Part shown: positions 28,305 through 37,201 of the stretch, piece by piece | How positions within the stretch are numbered: the first letter of the stretch is position 1 | Layout of the letters: each line of letters opens with the position of its first letter | From: Hoeflea sp. | Lineage (GTDB): Bacteria; Pseudomonadota; Alphaproteobacteria; Rhizobiales; Rhizobiaceae | Assembly: GCF_030682515.1 (NCBI RefSeq) | Contig: NZ_JAUXOD010000051.1 | Coordinates: 186,001-250,000 of the forward strand | Reading direction: 5' to 3' | DNA: 64,000 nucleotides | Notes under the pieces: model-generated | Seen by the model: the letters and a program-made list of their open reading frames with translations, nothing else | Databases searched by the model: none | Told to the model about the DNA's origin: nothing | Made by a program: the position numbers and the translations under genes

Positions 28305-29152
28305 TGTTTCCCATCGCGATACAAAAGACCTCGGTCCCGACCCAGATCCTCTACAAGATCGCGCTGCCGGTGGCGCTCATCCTCTGGCTGCTGCCGCTCT
28401 TGGGCGTCGCCATGACCTCGCTCAAGCCTTCGAGCGATCTCGCGGCCGGCAACATCTTCGGGCTGCCGAGCTATCTCGCCTTCTCGAATTATGCCGACGT
28501 GTTCCGCAATTCGCCGATCGCCGGCTATATCCTCAATTCCTTCAAGGTGACGATCCCGACCGTGATCGGCGCGGTCGCCATCGCCTGCATGTCGGGCTTC
28601 GCGCTCGCGGTCTACCGCTTCCGCTTCAACCTCCTGATCTTCTTCCTGTTCGTGGCGGGCAATTTCGTGCCTTTCCAGATCCTGATGGTGCCGGTGCGGG
28701 ATCTGACTGTGTCGACCGGGCTCTACAACACCATCACCGGGCTCGCGCTGTTTCACATCGCCTTCCAGTCGGGGTTCTGCACGCTGTTCATGCGCAACTT
28801 CATCAAGGGCCTGCCGTTCGAGCTCATTGAATCGGCGCGCGTCGAGGGCGTGTCGGAATTCCGCATCTTCTGGTTCATCGTGCTGCCATTGATGCGACCG
28901 GCGATCGCGGCGCTGTCGGTGCTGGTGTTCACCTTCATCTGGAACGACTATTTCTGGGCCACGGTGCTGACCACCAGCGCCGCGACGCAGCCGGTGACCG
29001 CCGGGCTCTATTCGCTCAACGGCCAGTGGATCGCGCAGTGGCAGCTGGTCTCGGCCGGCTCCATCATCGCCGCCATGCCGCCGGTGCTGATGTTCTTTTT
29101 GATGCAAAAACACTTTATTGCCGGGCTGACACTCGGCGCGACAAAGGGTTGA
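28304..29152 (+). CDS. Sugar ABC transporter permease
   Basis: MFPIAIQKTSVPTQILYKIALPVALILWLLPLLGVAMTSLKPSSD; ESARVEGVSEFRIFWFIVLPLMRPAIA. Confidence 0.92.
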   Translation: MFPIAIQKTSVPTQILYKIALPVALILWLLPLLGVAMTSLKPSSDLAAGNIFGLPSYLAFSNYADVFRNSPIAGYILNSFKVTIPTVIGAVAIACMSGFALAVYRFRFNLLIFFLFVAGNFVPFQILMVPVRDLTVSTGLYNTITGLALFHIAFQSGFCTLFMRNFIKGLPFELIESARVEGVSEFRIFWFIVLPLMRPAIAALSVLVFTFIWNDYFWATVLTTSAATQPVTAGLYSLNGQWIAQWQLVSAGSIIAAMPPVLMFFLMQKHFIAGLTLGATKG

Positions 29153-29153
29153 A

Positions 29154-31307
29154 ATGAAGCTTTCCGACATGCCAGACTTCGCCGTTACCGATGTGGTCCG
29201 GCTGGATGGAGGAGGCCGCACGGCCGCCTTCGCCAGTTTCGACCACGGCGTGCCCTGCCTCGTCCATTTCGGCGCGCGCCTGCCGCAAGGGGATGATATC
29301 GCCGGGCTTGCTATGGCCACGATCCCCAATGTCGGCGCCGGGCAGATCGACCCGTTCCAGCCGCTGACGCTCTGCCCGCTGGCGATCACTGGCTGGCAGG
29401 GCCATCCCGGCATGATCCTTCAGACGGCTGACGGGCCGGACTACCTCGCCAATCCCAGGCTCGCCGGCATGGACATCGACGGAGCCCACGCGGTGCGCTT
29501 CACGCTCTCCGATCGCGGCAACGCGGATGGCGTCCGGCTCGTCATTTCCGCCCAGCTCGATCCCGCCACCGGCATCCTGCATCTGGCGCAGAACCTGACA
29601 TTGCCCGACGGCATGAGCTGCAGCTGGCTTGGCGCACCGGCTGTTCCCGCGCCCGCAGGCATGAGCCGGATCCTCGATCATTCCGGCCGCTGGTGCGGCG
29701 AGTTCCGCCGTCAGGAGACCGTGTTCCTCACCGGCGCACATGTCCGCGAAAGCCGCGAGGGCCGCCCCGGGCACGCGCATTTTCCGGGCGTGACGCTGGC
29801 CACTGCCGCAACCGGGGAGCATTCCGGCGCCTGCCTGGCGGCGACGCTTGGCTGGAGCGGCGGACACAGGATGCTGGCCGAGGAACTGCCCGACGGGCGG
29901 CGGCAGCTCCAGTTCGGCGTGCTCGACGACGGTCTGGCGCGCGGCGAGATCGCTTCGCCCCCGCTGATGCTGGCCTGGTCGGATGCCGGGCTGAACGGCC
30001 TGAGCCAGGCCTTCCACCGCCGTCTGCGCGCGCTGCAGGCGCCGGTCAATCTGAGGCGCGGCCGCGAGCCGCATCCGGTGCACTACAATTGCTGGGAGGC
30101 GATCTATTTCCGCCACGATCTCGACGAGCTCAAGGCCATCGCCACGCGCGCGGCCGGTCTCGGCGCCGAGCGCTTCGTGCTCGACGACGGCTGGTTCAAG
30201 GGCCGCAACGACGACACCTCGAGCTTGGGCGACTGGGAGATCAACCGGGCCAAGTTCCCCGACGGCCTTACGCCGCTGATCGAGCATGTGCATGCGCAGG
30301 GCATGCGCTTCGGCCTCTGGTTCGAGCCGGAGATGGTCAACCGAGACAGCGAGCTGTTCCGCGCCCATCCCGACTTTTTGCTCGGCCCAGACGACCAGCC
30401 GAGCGGCCGCAACCAGCATGTGCTCGACATGGCGCGCAAGGATGTGCGCGACCATCTGTTCACTCAGATCAGCGCGATCCTGTCAGCGCATGCCATCGAT
30501 TATGTCAAATGGGACCACAACCGACCGCTGACGGGCGGCAATCCGGATCAGGCGCGCGGCTTTCACGCGCTGCTCGGAGATCTGGTGCGCGCCCATCCGG
30601 ATGTCGATTTCGAAAGCTGCTCGTCGGGCGGCGGCCGCATCGATTTTTCCGTGCTGGAGCTTGCGAGCCGGGTCTGGCTGTCGGATTCCAACGACGCCCT
30701 CGAACGGCTCAGAATGCAGCATGAGGCGAGCCGCTGGATCGCGCCCGAAGTGCAGGGCTCCCATGTCGGTCCGCGCCACTGTCACACCTCGGGACGGGAG
30801 CTGTCGATGGCGTTCAGGGCCTGGGTGGCGGCGCAGCGCCACATGGGCTTCGAGATGGACCCCCGCGAACTCACCTCCGAAGAGGCCGCGACGTTGAGCC
30901 GGGTGACCGCCTGGTGGAAGGAGAACCGTGGCTTCCTGTTTTCGGGATCGCTCTACAGGCTGGAGACCGATGATGCGGAAGTGTTTGCCGAGATGACGGT
31001 GAACCCGGAGAAGAGCCGGTTCATCCTGTTTGCCGGACAGGCGGGCGCCTCGGCGCAGATATCCCAACGGCCTTTGCGGACGGCCGGGCTCGATCCAAAA
31101 GCGATCTACGAGATCCGGCTCGTCAATCCCGACGATGTCAGCCGCCGCGCCAACCGGCGGATCGTCAACGCCCTGCCCGAGGGTGGAACAATGCGCCTGT
31201 CGGGCGCGTTCCTGATGTCGAGCGGTCTGCGCTTGCCGAACGCCGCGCCTGCGTCCATGACAGTGGTGGAAGGATACCGGATCGGAGCGGGAGCCAGCGA
31301 TGAGTGA
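29154..31307 (+). CDS. Alpha-galactosidase, GH36
   Basis: RFVLDDGWFKGRNDD; FGLWFEPEMVNRDSELFRAHPDF; IDYVKWDHNRP nucleophile region; ESCSSGGGRIDF; VWLSDSND. Confidence 0.92.
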   Translation: MKLSDMPDFAVTDVVRLDGGGRTAAFASFDHGVPCLVHFGARLPQGDDIAGLAMATIPNVGAGQIDPFQPLTLCPLAITGWQGHPGMILQTADGPDYLANPRLAGMDIDGAHAVRFTLSDRGNADGVRLVISAQLDPATGILHLAQNLTLPDGMSCSWLGAPAVPAPAGMSRILDHSGRWCGEFRRQETVFLTGAHVRESREGRPGHAHFPGVTLATAATGEHSGACLAATLGWSGGHRMLAEELPDGRRQLQFGVLDDGLARGEIASPPLMLAWSDAGLNGLSQAFHRRLRALQAPVNLRRGREPHPVHYNCWEAIYFRHDLDELKAIATRAAGLGAERFVLDDGWFKGRNDDTSSLGDWEINRAKFPDGLTPLIEHVHAQGMRFGLWFEPEMVNRDSELFRAHPDFLLGPDDQPSGRNQHVLDMARKDVRDHLFTQISAILSAHAIDYVKWDHNRPLTGGNPDQARGFHALLGDLVRAHPDVDFESCSSGGGRIDFSVLELASRVWLSDSNDALERLRMQHEASRWIAPEVQGSHVGPRHCHTSGRELSMAFRAWVAAQRHMGFEMDPRELTSEEAATLSRVTAWWKENRGFLFSGSLYRLETDDAEVFAEMTVNPEKSRFILFAGQAGASAQISQRPLRTAGLDPKAIYEIRLVNPDDVSRRANRRIVNALPEGGTMRLSGAFLMSSGLRLPNAAPASMTVVEGYRIGAGASDE

Positions 31308-32070
31308 ACAGACAATGATATTTCCAGACCTCAAGGGCGCCTCGGTGCTGATCACCGGCGGCGGCTCCGGCATTGGCGCCGCACTGACGGAAGGCTTTGC
31401 CCGCCAGGGCGCGCGCGTCGCCTTCATCGACATCGCGGTCGAGGCCAGCACCGCGCTGGTGGACAGGCTTGCGGGCGAGGTCGACCACACGCCGCTGTTC
31501 CTTGCAGCCGACCTCACCGATCTCAACCAGTTGCGCAATGCCTGCGCAAAGGCCGACGAGGCGCATGGCGCGGTCACGGTGCTCGTCAACAATGCCGCGC
31601 TCGACGACCGGCACGAGTTTCTCGAGATGAGCGGCGACTATTGGGACGACAACCACGCCGTCAATTTGAGGCCCGTGGCCTTTGTCGCCCAGGCAGTAGC
31701 GCCCGGGATGATCGCCGCGGGTCATGGCGCGATCGTCAATTTCACCTCGACATCCTACATGCTCAACATCGGCTCCATGCCCGCCTACACCGCCGCCAAG
31801 GCAGGCATCGTCGGCCTCACCAAGGGGCTCGCCGGCCGGCTTGGCCCCGACGGAATCCGCGTCAACGCGATTGCGCCGGGCTGGGTGATGACCGAGCGGC
31901 AGAAGCGGCTCTGGGTCACCGACGAGGGCCTGGCGGCGATGATCGACCGGCAGTGCATCAAGCGGGCGATCGATCCCGAGGACATGGTCGGGCCCTGCCT
32001 GTTCCTCGCCTCCAAGGCCTCCGCGATGATCACCGCGCAGGTGCTGATCGCCGATGGAGGCATGATGTGA
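31300..32070 (+). CDS. SDR-family oxidoreductase, probable galactose dehydrogenase
   Basis: VLITGGGSGIGAALTEGFARQGARVAF; YTAAKAG catalytic motif; located between GH36 and dgoK. Confidence 0.8.
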   Translation: MSEQTMIFPDLKGASVLITGGGSGIGAALTEGFARQGARVAFIDIAVEASTALVDRLAGEVDHTPLFLAADLTDLNQLRNACAKADEAHGAVTVLVNNAALDDRHEFLEMSGDYWDDNHAVNLRPVAFVAQAVAPGMIAAGHGAIVNFTSTSYMLNIGSMPAYTAAKAGIVGLTKGLAGRLGPDGIRVNAIAPGWVMTERQKRLWVTDEGLAAMIDRQCIKRAIDPEDMVGPCLFLASKASAMITAQVLIADGGMM

Positions 32071-32999
32071 GCACCGCGCCTGCCATCATTGCCGTCGATT
32101 GGGGCACGTCGAGTTTCCGGCTGTGGCTGATGTCCAATGACGGCACGGTTCTGGCCGAACACCGCAGCCACGAGGGCATGAGCGAGGTCGCCGAGCGCGG
32201 TTTCGAGACGGTGCTGGAGAGCCATCTCAAGGCGCTGTCCATTCCTGACAGCTTGCCGGTGGTCATCTGCGGCATGGCCGGGTCGCGGCAGGGATGGGTG
32301 GAAACCGGCTACATCAACACGCCGGCGGATGTAACGACCATTGGAGAGAACGCGGTCCTCGTTCCGGGCGTCGCCCGCCGTACCATCATCATTCCGGGCC
32401 TTGCGGTGCGTTCGCACAACGAGCCCGACGTGATGCGCGGCGAGGAAACCCAATTGCTCGGCGCACATCTGGAACTGCCCGGCGGCGAGCGCTACTGCAT
32501 GCCCGGAACCCATTCGAAATGGGTGAGCATGAACGGCGCCATGGTCACCGGGTTCGAAACCTTCATGACCGGCGAGTTGTTCGCCACCATCAGCGCCCGC
32601 ACCATCCTGGTGCATTCCACCGGCGGCGAAGGCCCGGTCGATGCCCAGGATCCCGCCTTTCTGACCGGTGTCCGCGACGGCTGGACCCGGCCCGAGAAGA
32701 CAACGCATCACCTGTTCTCGATCCGCGCCGGGCAACTGCTGCACGGTCGCGGGCCTGACGAAAACCGCGCGCGGCTTTCAGGGCTGCTGATCGGCGCCGA
32801 ACTGGCAGGCGCCGGCGTTCGCGGCGGCGAGCAGATCGGACTGGTGGCCAGCGGCGCCTTGCAGCGACTTTACCACGCGGCGCTGTCGGAATGCGGGGTC
32901 CAGGTGCGCGACATCGACGCCGATGTGGCGGTCAGACGCGGGCTCGTGGACTCCTGGCATTCATTCTCAAACCTCAACGGGGATCTCAAGCGCGCATGA
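32067..32999 (+). CDS. dgoK: 2-dehydro-3-deoxygalactonokinase
   Basis: AIIAVDWGTSSFRLWLMSNDGTVLAEHRSHEGM; VICGMAGSRQGWVETGY; MRGEETQLLGA; MPGTHSKWV. Confidence 0.92.
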   Translation: MSTAPAIIAVDWGTSSFRLWLMSNDGTVLAEHRSHEGMSEVAERGFETVLESHLKALSIPDSLPVVICGMAGSRQGWVETGYINTPADVTTIGENAVLVPGVARRTIIIPGLAVRSHNEPDVMRGEETQLLGAHLELPGGERYCMPGTHSKWVSMNGAMVTGFETFMTGELFATISARTILVHSTGGEGPVDAQDPAFLTGVRDGWTRPEKTTHHLFSIRAGQLLHGRGPDENRARLSGLLIGAELAGAGVRGGEQIGLVASGALQRLYHAALSECGVQVRDIDADVAVRRGLVDSWHSFSNLNGDLKRA

Positions 33000-33634
33000 T
33001 ACGGATCAGGTTTCCCTCCATGAAACGCGGCCTCGTCGCGATCCTGCGCGGCATCAGGCCCGACGAGACCGAAGCGATCGTCGACGGCCTGATCGAGACC
33101 GGGTTCACCGCGATCGAAATCCCGCTCAACTCGCCAGATCCCTTCAAGTCCATCGACATCGCCGCCCGGCGCGCGCCTAAAGACGTGTTGATCGGGGCCG
33201 GCACCGTGCTCACGGCCGACGATGTCGACCGTCTCAACGATGTGGGCGGCCGGCTGATGGTCAGCCCCAATGTGGACGCTCAGGTGATCGGCCAGGCCGT
33301 GTCGCACGGGATGGTGACGATGCCCGGCGTGTTCACGCCGACCGAAGCGCTGGCTGCCTGTGCGGCTGGCGCCTCGGCGCTCAAGTTCTTCCCCGCGAGC
33401 GTGCTCGGACCCGCGGGGATCAACGCCATCCGCGCGGTGCTGCCCCGGGACGTGCCCGTGGGCGCGGTAGGCGGCGTCTCCAACGCGGATTTCGCCGCCT
33501 ATGCGAAGGTCGGCATCCGCACCTTCGGGCTCGGATCGAGCCTTTATGCCGCCGGCATGGAGCCGGGCGAGGTCAAGCGACGCGGCATGGCCGCGATCAA
33601 GGCCTATGACGCGCTTGAGGAGGACGGGCTGTGA
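32996..33634 (+). CDS. dgoA: 2-dehydro-3-deoxy-6-phosphogalactonate aldolase
   Basis: LVAILRGIRPDETEAIVDGLIETGFTAIEIPLNSP; IGAGTVLTADDVDRL; ALKFFPASVLGPAGINAIRAVLP. Confidence 0.92.
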   Translation: MIRIRFPSMKRGLVAILRGIRPDETEAIVDGLIETGFTAIEIPLNSPDPFKSIDIAARRAPKDVLIGAGTVLTADDVDRLNDVGGRLMVSPNVDAQVIGQAVSHGMVTMPGVFTPTEALAACAAGASALKFFPASVLGPAGINAIRAVLPRDVPVGAVGGVSNADFAAYAKVGIRTFGLGSSLYAAGMEPGEVKRRGMAAIKAYDALEEDGL

Positions 33635-34518
33635 GCAACGACCAGATCGCCTATTCCGGATCGATCCTGAATGCGCCGGCCTGCATGCTCGGCGAGGGGC
33701 CGACCTATGACCGCCACACCGGGACGGCCTGGTGGTTCGACATTGTCGGCCGGAAGCTTGTCGAATACGCGCTTTCGGACAACACCGCCACACTCCACGA
33801 CCTGCCGGTGATGGGCAGCGTGCTGGCGCGGGTCGATGCCCAGCGGCAGGTGATCGCCACCGAGACCGGTCTGCATCTGCGCCAGACCGCCACCGGCAAG
33901 CTCGAGCTGGTCACCCCGATCGAGGCCGACAATCCCGTCACCCGCTCCAATGACGGACGCGTCCACGCCTGCGGGGCCTTGTGGATCGGCACCATGGGCA
34001 AGAACGCCGAAAAGCACGCCGGCGCGATCTACCATGTGGCGCGCGGCGTGGTGACGACGCTCTATCCGGACATCACCATCCCCAATGCGATCTGCTTTTC
34101 GCCCGATGGGACGGTCGCCTATTTCGCCGACACCGACACCAAACGGATGATGCGGGTGGACATCGATCCGCTGACCGCCCTGCCCCGCGGCGAACCGGCG
34201 GTCTTCATCGACCATCGTGGCCAGGGCGGGCTCGACGGGTCGGTCTGCGATGCGGACGGGACGATCTGGAATGCGCGCTGGGGGGCGGGGTGCGTCGATG
34301 CTTATTCGCCCCAGGGCAAGCGCGTCATCTCGCTTCAGGTGCCCGCCGGCCAGACCAGCTGCCCTGCCTTCGTCGGCAAGGACGCGAGCCGGTTGCTGGT
34401 GACATCGGCTAGGCAGGGTCTCACGGCGAACCAACTGGCCGATGACCCGAATGCCGGATCGACCTTCCTGCTCGATCACACGGTCAAGGGCCGGTTCGAG
34501 CCGGACTACATTCTCTGA
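33631..34518 (+). CDS. SMP-30/gluconolactonase/LRE family protein (probable sugar lactonase)
   Basis: MLGEGPTYDRHTGTAWWFDIVGRKL; SNDGRVHACGALWIGTMG; PNAICFSPDGTVAYFADTD. Confidence 0.9.
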   Translation: MSNDQIAYSGSILNAPACMLGEGPTYDRHTGTAWWFDIVGRKLVEYALSDNTATLHDLPVMGSVLARVDAQRQVIATETGLHLRQTATGKLELVTPIEADNPVTRSNDGRVHACGALWIGTMGKNAEKHAGAIYHVARGVVTTLYPDITIPNAICFSPDGTVAYFADTDTKRMMRVDIDPLTALPRGEPAVFIDHRGQGGLDGSVCDADGTIWNARWGAGCVDAYSPQGKRVISLQVPAGQTSCPAFVGKDASRLLVTSARQGLTANQLADDPNAGSTFLLDHTVKGRFEPDYIL

Positions 34519-34539
34519 TCTTTCTGAAAGCGCGCGACG

Positions 34540-36513
34540 ATGCAACGGACACTCGGTGTTTGCTACTATCCCGAACATTGGCCGGAAGCCCGCTGGGCCG
34601 ATGACGCAAGCCGCATGGCAGGCCTCGGCCTCACCCATGTGCGCATCGGCGAATTCGCCTGGTCACGGCTCGAGCCCCGGCGCGGACAGTTCGAGTTCGA
34701 CTGGCTCGCCCGCGCCATCGACACGCTGCATGCGGCGGGCCTGAAGGTTGTGCTCGGCACGCCGACGGCGACGCCGCCCAAATGGCTGGTCGACGAGATG
34801 CCGGATATGCTGCCGGTGGGCGCCGACGGCGCCGTGCGCGGGTTCGGCTCGCGGCGGCATTATGATTTCTCCCATCAGGGCTATCTCGAGGAAAGCAAGC
34901 GGATCACGCTGAAGCTCGCCAAGGCGTTTGGCGCACATCCCGGCGTCACCGCCTGGCAGACCGACAATGAATATGACTGCCACGGCACGACGCTGTCTTA
35001 TTCGCCCGCCGCACGCGCCGGGTTCCAGGCCTGGCTGCAGCGGAAATACCAGTCGCCCGACGCGCTCAACCGCGCCTGGGGAAACGTGTTCTGGTCGATG
35101 GAGATCTCCGACTTCAGCGAGATCGGGCTGCCGAACCTGACCGTGACCGAGCCAAATCCGGCGCATGTAATGGATTTCCGCCGCTACGCGTCCGAGATGG
35201 TGGTGCGCTTCAACCGGGCGCAGGCCGACATCATAAGGGCGCATTCGCCCGGCCGCGACGTGATCCACAATTTCATGGGCAGGACGCTGGCCTTCGATCA
35301 TTTCGACGTGGGCCGCGATCTCGACATTTCGAGCTGGGATTCCTATCCGCTCGGCTTTCTCGAGGATCGCTCCGACCAGGGCGACGACTGGAAGCGGCGG
35401 TTCGTGCGCGCCGGCGATCCGGATTTCCAGGCGTTCCACCACGATCTCTACCGCGCCACCTCGAAGGGCCGCTGGTGGGTGATGGAGCAGCAGCCCGGCC
35501 CGGTGAACTGGGCGCCGCACAATCCCGCGCCGCGCGACGGCATGGTGCGGCTGTGGAGCTGGGAGGCCTTCGCCCATGGCGCCGAGACGGTGAGCTATTT
35601 CCGCTGGCGCCAGGCGCCGTTCGCCCAGGAGCAGATGCATGCGGGCTTGCTCCGGCCGGACTCGACCGAAGCCGAAGGGTTCGCCGAGGCGGCGCAGGTG
35701 GCGCGGGAGCTCCGCGCGCTCGACGGGACGCTCGACGAAAGCGCTGGCCGCGCCGATGCGGCGATCGTCTTCGACTACCCTTCCGCCTGGGCCTGGGAGA
35801 TTCAGCCGCAGGGCCACGAATTCGACTATTTCCGGCTGGTGTTCGATTTCTACCGCTCGCTCAGGCGGCTGGGCCTGTCGGTGGACATCGTGCCGGCGAG
35901 CGCACCGGAGCTGGACGGCTATCCGATGGCCCTGATCCCCGGCCTGTTCGCCTGGACGCCGGAGCTGATCGAGGCCATCCGGGGCTTCCAAGGCCAGTTG
36001 CTGATCGGCCCCCGGTCGGGCTCGAAGACAGACGATTTTGCCATACCCGACACGCTGCCCCCTGCCCTGCAGAAGGACCTTCTCGACCTGCGCGTCAGCC
36101 GGGTTGAATCGCTCCGAGCCGATACGCCGGTGCCGATCTCGGGCGGCGGGACGTTCCAGTTCTGGCGGGAGTTCCTAGAAGCCGGCGCGGATGTTGAAAC
36201 CGTGCTATCGGCGGAGGACGGCGTACCGGGGCTCGCCAAGCAGGGCTTCCTCCACTATCTCGGCGGCTGGCCCGACCCCGAGCTGATGCGCATCGTCCTG
36301 CAGCGCCTGGCGGCCGACGCCGGCCTGAAGACCAGGGATCTGCCGGACGGCGTGCGGCTCCGGCGGCACGGCTTGCATGTGTTCGCGTTCAATTACGGCG
36401 AGACAAGCTTCGACCTGGCGGAGCTGGGCTGGACCGGGGAGCCGGTGCTGGGCGCGCGTGTGCTGCAGCCTTCGGGGGTTGCGATCGTGGCGGTTGCGGG
36501 GGCGGGGTCCTAA
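34540..36513 (+). CDS. Beta-galactosidase, GH42
   Basis: LGVCYYPEHWPEARWADDASRMAGLGLTHVRIGEFAWSRLEP; WQTDNEYDCHG acid/base; VMEQQPGPVNW nucleophile. Confidence 0.94.
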   Translation: MQRTLGVCYYPEHWPEARWADDASRMAGLGLTHVRIGEFAWSRLEPRRGQFEFDWLARAIDTLHAAGLKVVLGTPTATPPKWLVDEMPDMLPVGADGAVRGFGSRRHYDFSHQGYLEESKRITLKLAKAFGAHPGVTAWQTDNEYDCHGTTLSYSPAARAGFQAWLQRKYQSPDALNRAWGNVFWSMEISDFSEIGLPNLTVTEPNPAHVMDFRRYASEMVVRFNRAQADIIRAHSPGRDVIHNFMGRTLAFDHFDVGRDLDISSWDSYPLGFLEDRSDQGDDWKRRFVRAGDPDFQAFHHDLYRATSKGRWWVMEQQPGPVNWAPHNPAPRDGMVRLWSWEAFAHGAETVSYFRWRQAPFAQEQMHAGLLRPDSTEAEGFAEAAQVARELRALDGTLDESAGRADAAIVFDYPSAWAWEIQPQGHEFDYFRLVFDFYRSLRRLGLSVDIVPASAPELDGYPMALIPGLFAWTPELIEAIRGFQGQLLIGPRSGSKTDDFAIPDTLPPALQKDLLDLRVSRVESLRADTPVPISGGGTFQFWREFLEAGADVETVLSAEDGVPGLAKQGFLHYLGGWPDPELMRIVLQRLAADAGLKTRDLPDGVRLRRHGLHVFAFNYGETSFDLAELGWTGEPVLGARVLQPSGVAIVAVAGAGS

Positions 36514-36531
36514 AATGAGATTTAAGTCATG

Positions 36532-36561
36532 ACCCCGACCGGAAACTGGCAGCGCCGGGGT
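36532..36561 (+). terminator. Possible terminator of the galactoside operon
   Basis: ACCCCG...CGGGGTTT with a long loop, between convergent genes. Confidence 0.35.
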
Positions 36562-36585
36562 TTGACACGAGAATTCGAACCCTAC

Positions 36586-36879
36586 TCAAGCCGCGTAGGG
36601 CTCGATCGTCTTCAGTTCGTCGCCGATTAACCTGCGGCGCTCCATCATGTCGAAATCGGCTTGGAGCCCAAGAAAGAAGCCCTCGGACATGCCGAAATAC
36701 CGCGCAAGCCTTAAATCCGTGTCTGCGGAGACAGCCCGCTTGCCGAGGACAATTTCATTTATCCGCCGCGGCGGGACGTGAACCGCGCGCGCGAGTGCGT
36801 TCTGGCTAAGTCCCATTGGCTTGAGGAAATCCTCCATCAGGATTTCTCCCGGATGCGGGTTGGGCAGCAGATCAGTCAT
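36586..36879 (-). CDS. higA: HigA-family antitoxin (XRE HTH)
   Basis: MTDLLPNPHPGEILMEDFLKPMGLSQNALARAVHVPPRRINEIVLGKRAVSADTDLRLARYFGMSEGFFLGLQADFD. Confidence 0.92.
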   Translation of the reverse strand: MTDLLPNPHPGEILMEDFLKPMGLSQNALARAVHVPPRRINEIVLGKRAVSADTDLRLARYFGMSEGFFLGLQADFDMMERRRLIGDELKTIEPYAA

Positions 36880-37156
36880 GGTAGTCGACGATTTTGACAT
36901 CCGCGGGTCCTCTCTTTTCCCATCTAAAGCAAATGCGCCATTGGCTGTTGATCCGGATGCTGTACCAACCCAACCAGTTTCCCCTCAACGCTTCGAGGCG
37001 ATTGCCCGGAGGTATTCGAAGGTCCGTCAGATCCACAGCCTGATTGAGCAAACGCAACTTCCGCAATGCAGTGGCCTGGATATCGTAAGGAAGGCGGCGG
37101 CTGCGATGGCCCGCCCAAATCAATTCAGCTTCCGGATCATCAAAGCCAAGGATCAT
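36872..37156 (-). CDS. higB: HigB-family toxin (RelE superfamily)
   Basis: ALRKLRLLNQAVDLTDLRIPPGNRLEALRGNWLGWYSIRINSQWRICFRWEKRGPADVKIVDYH; overlaps higA by 8 nt. Confidence 0.92.
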   Translation of the reverse strand: MILGFDDPEAELIWAGHRSRRLPYDIQATALRKLRLLNQAVDLTDLRIPPGNRLEALRGNWLGWYSIRINSQWRICFRWEKRGPADVKIVDYHD

Positions 37157-37163
37157 GCGGAAA

Positions 37164-37199
37164 TATAACGTCCCGCGCTATATAACGCAATACGTTATA
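37164..37199. promoter_or_regulatory. Candidate HigA/HigBA operator
   Basis: TATAACG at 37164-37170, plus palindrome TATAACG-CAATA-CGTTATA at 37181-37199, immediately upstream of higB. Confidence 0.6.
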
Positions 37200-37201
37200 G
37201 A

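Noticed and set aside
36562-36590. tRNA-like T-arm (GGGTTCGAATTC on minus strand) near the higA stop
   Set aside because: No acceptor, D or anticodon arms can be built around it; I do not call a tRNA or an integration site.
36580-36600. CCCTAC-N9-GTAGGG around the higA stop as a terminator
   Set aside because: Short arms, long loop and no T tract; insufficient support.
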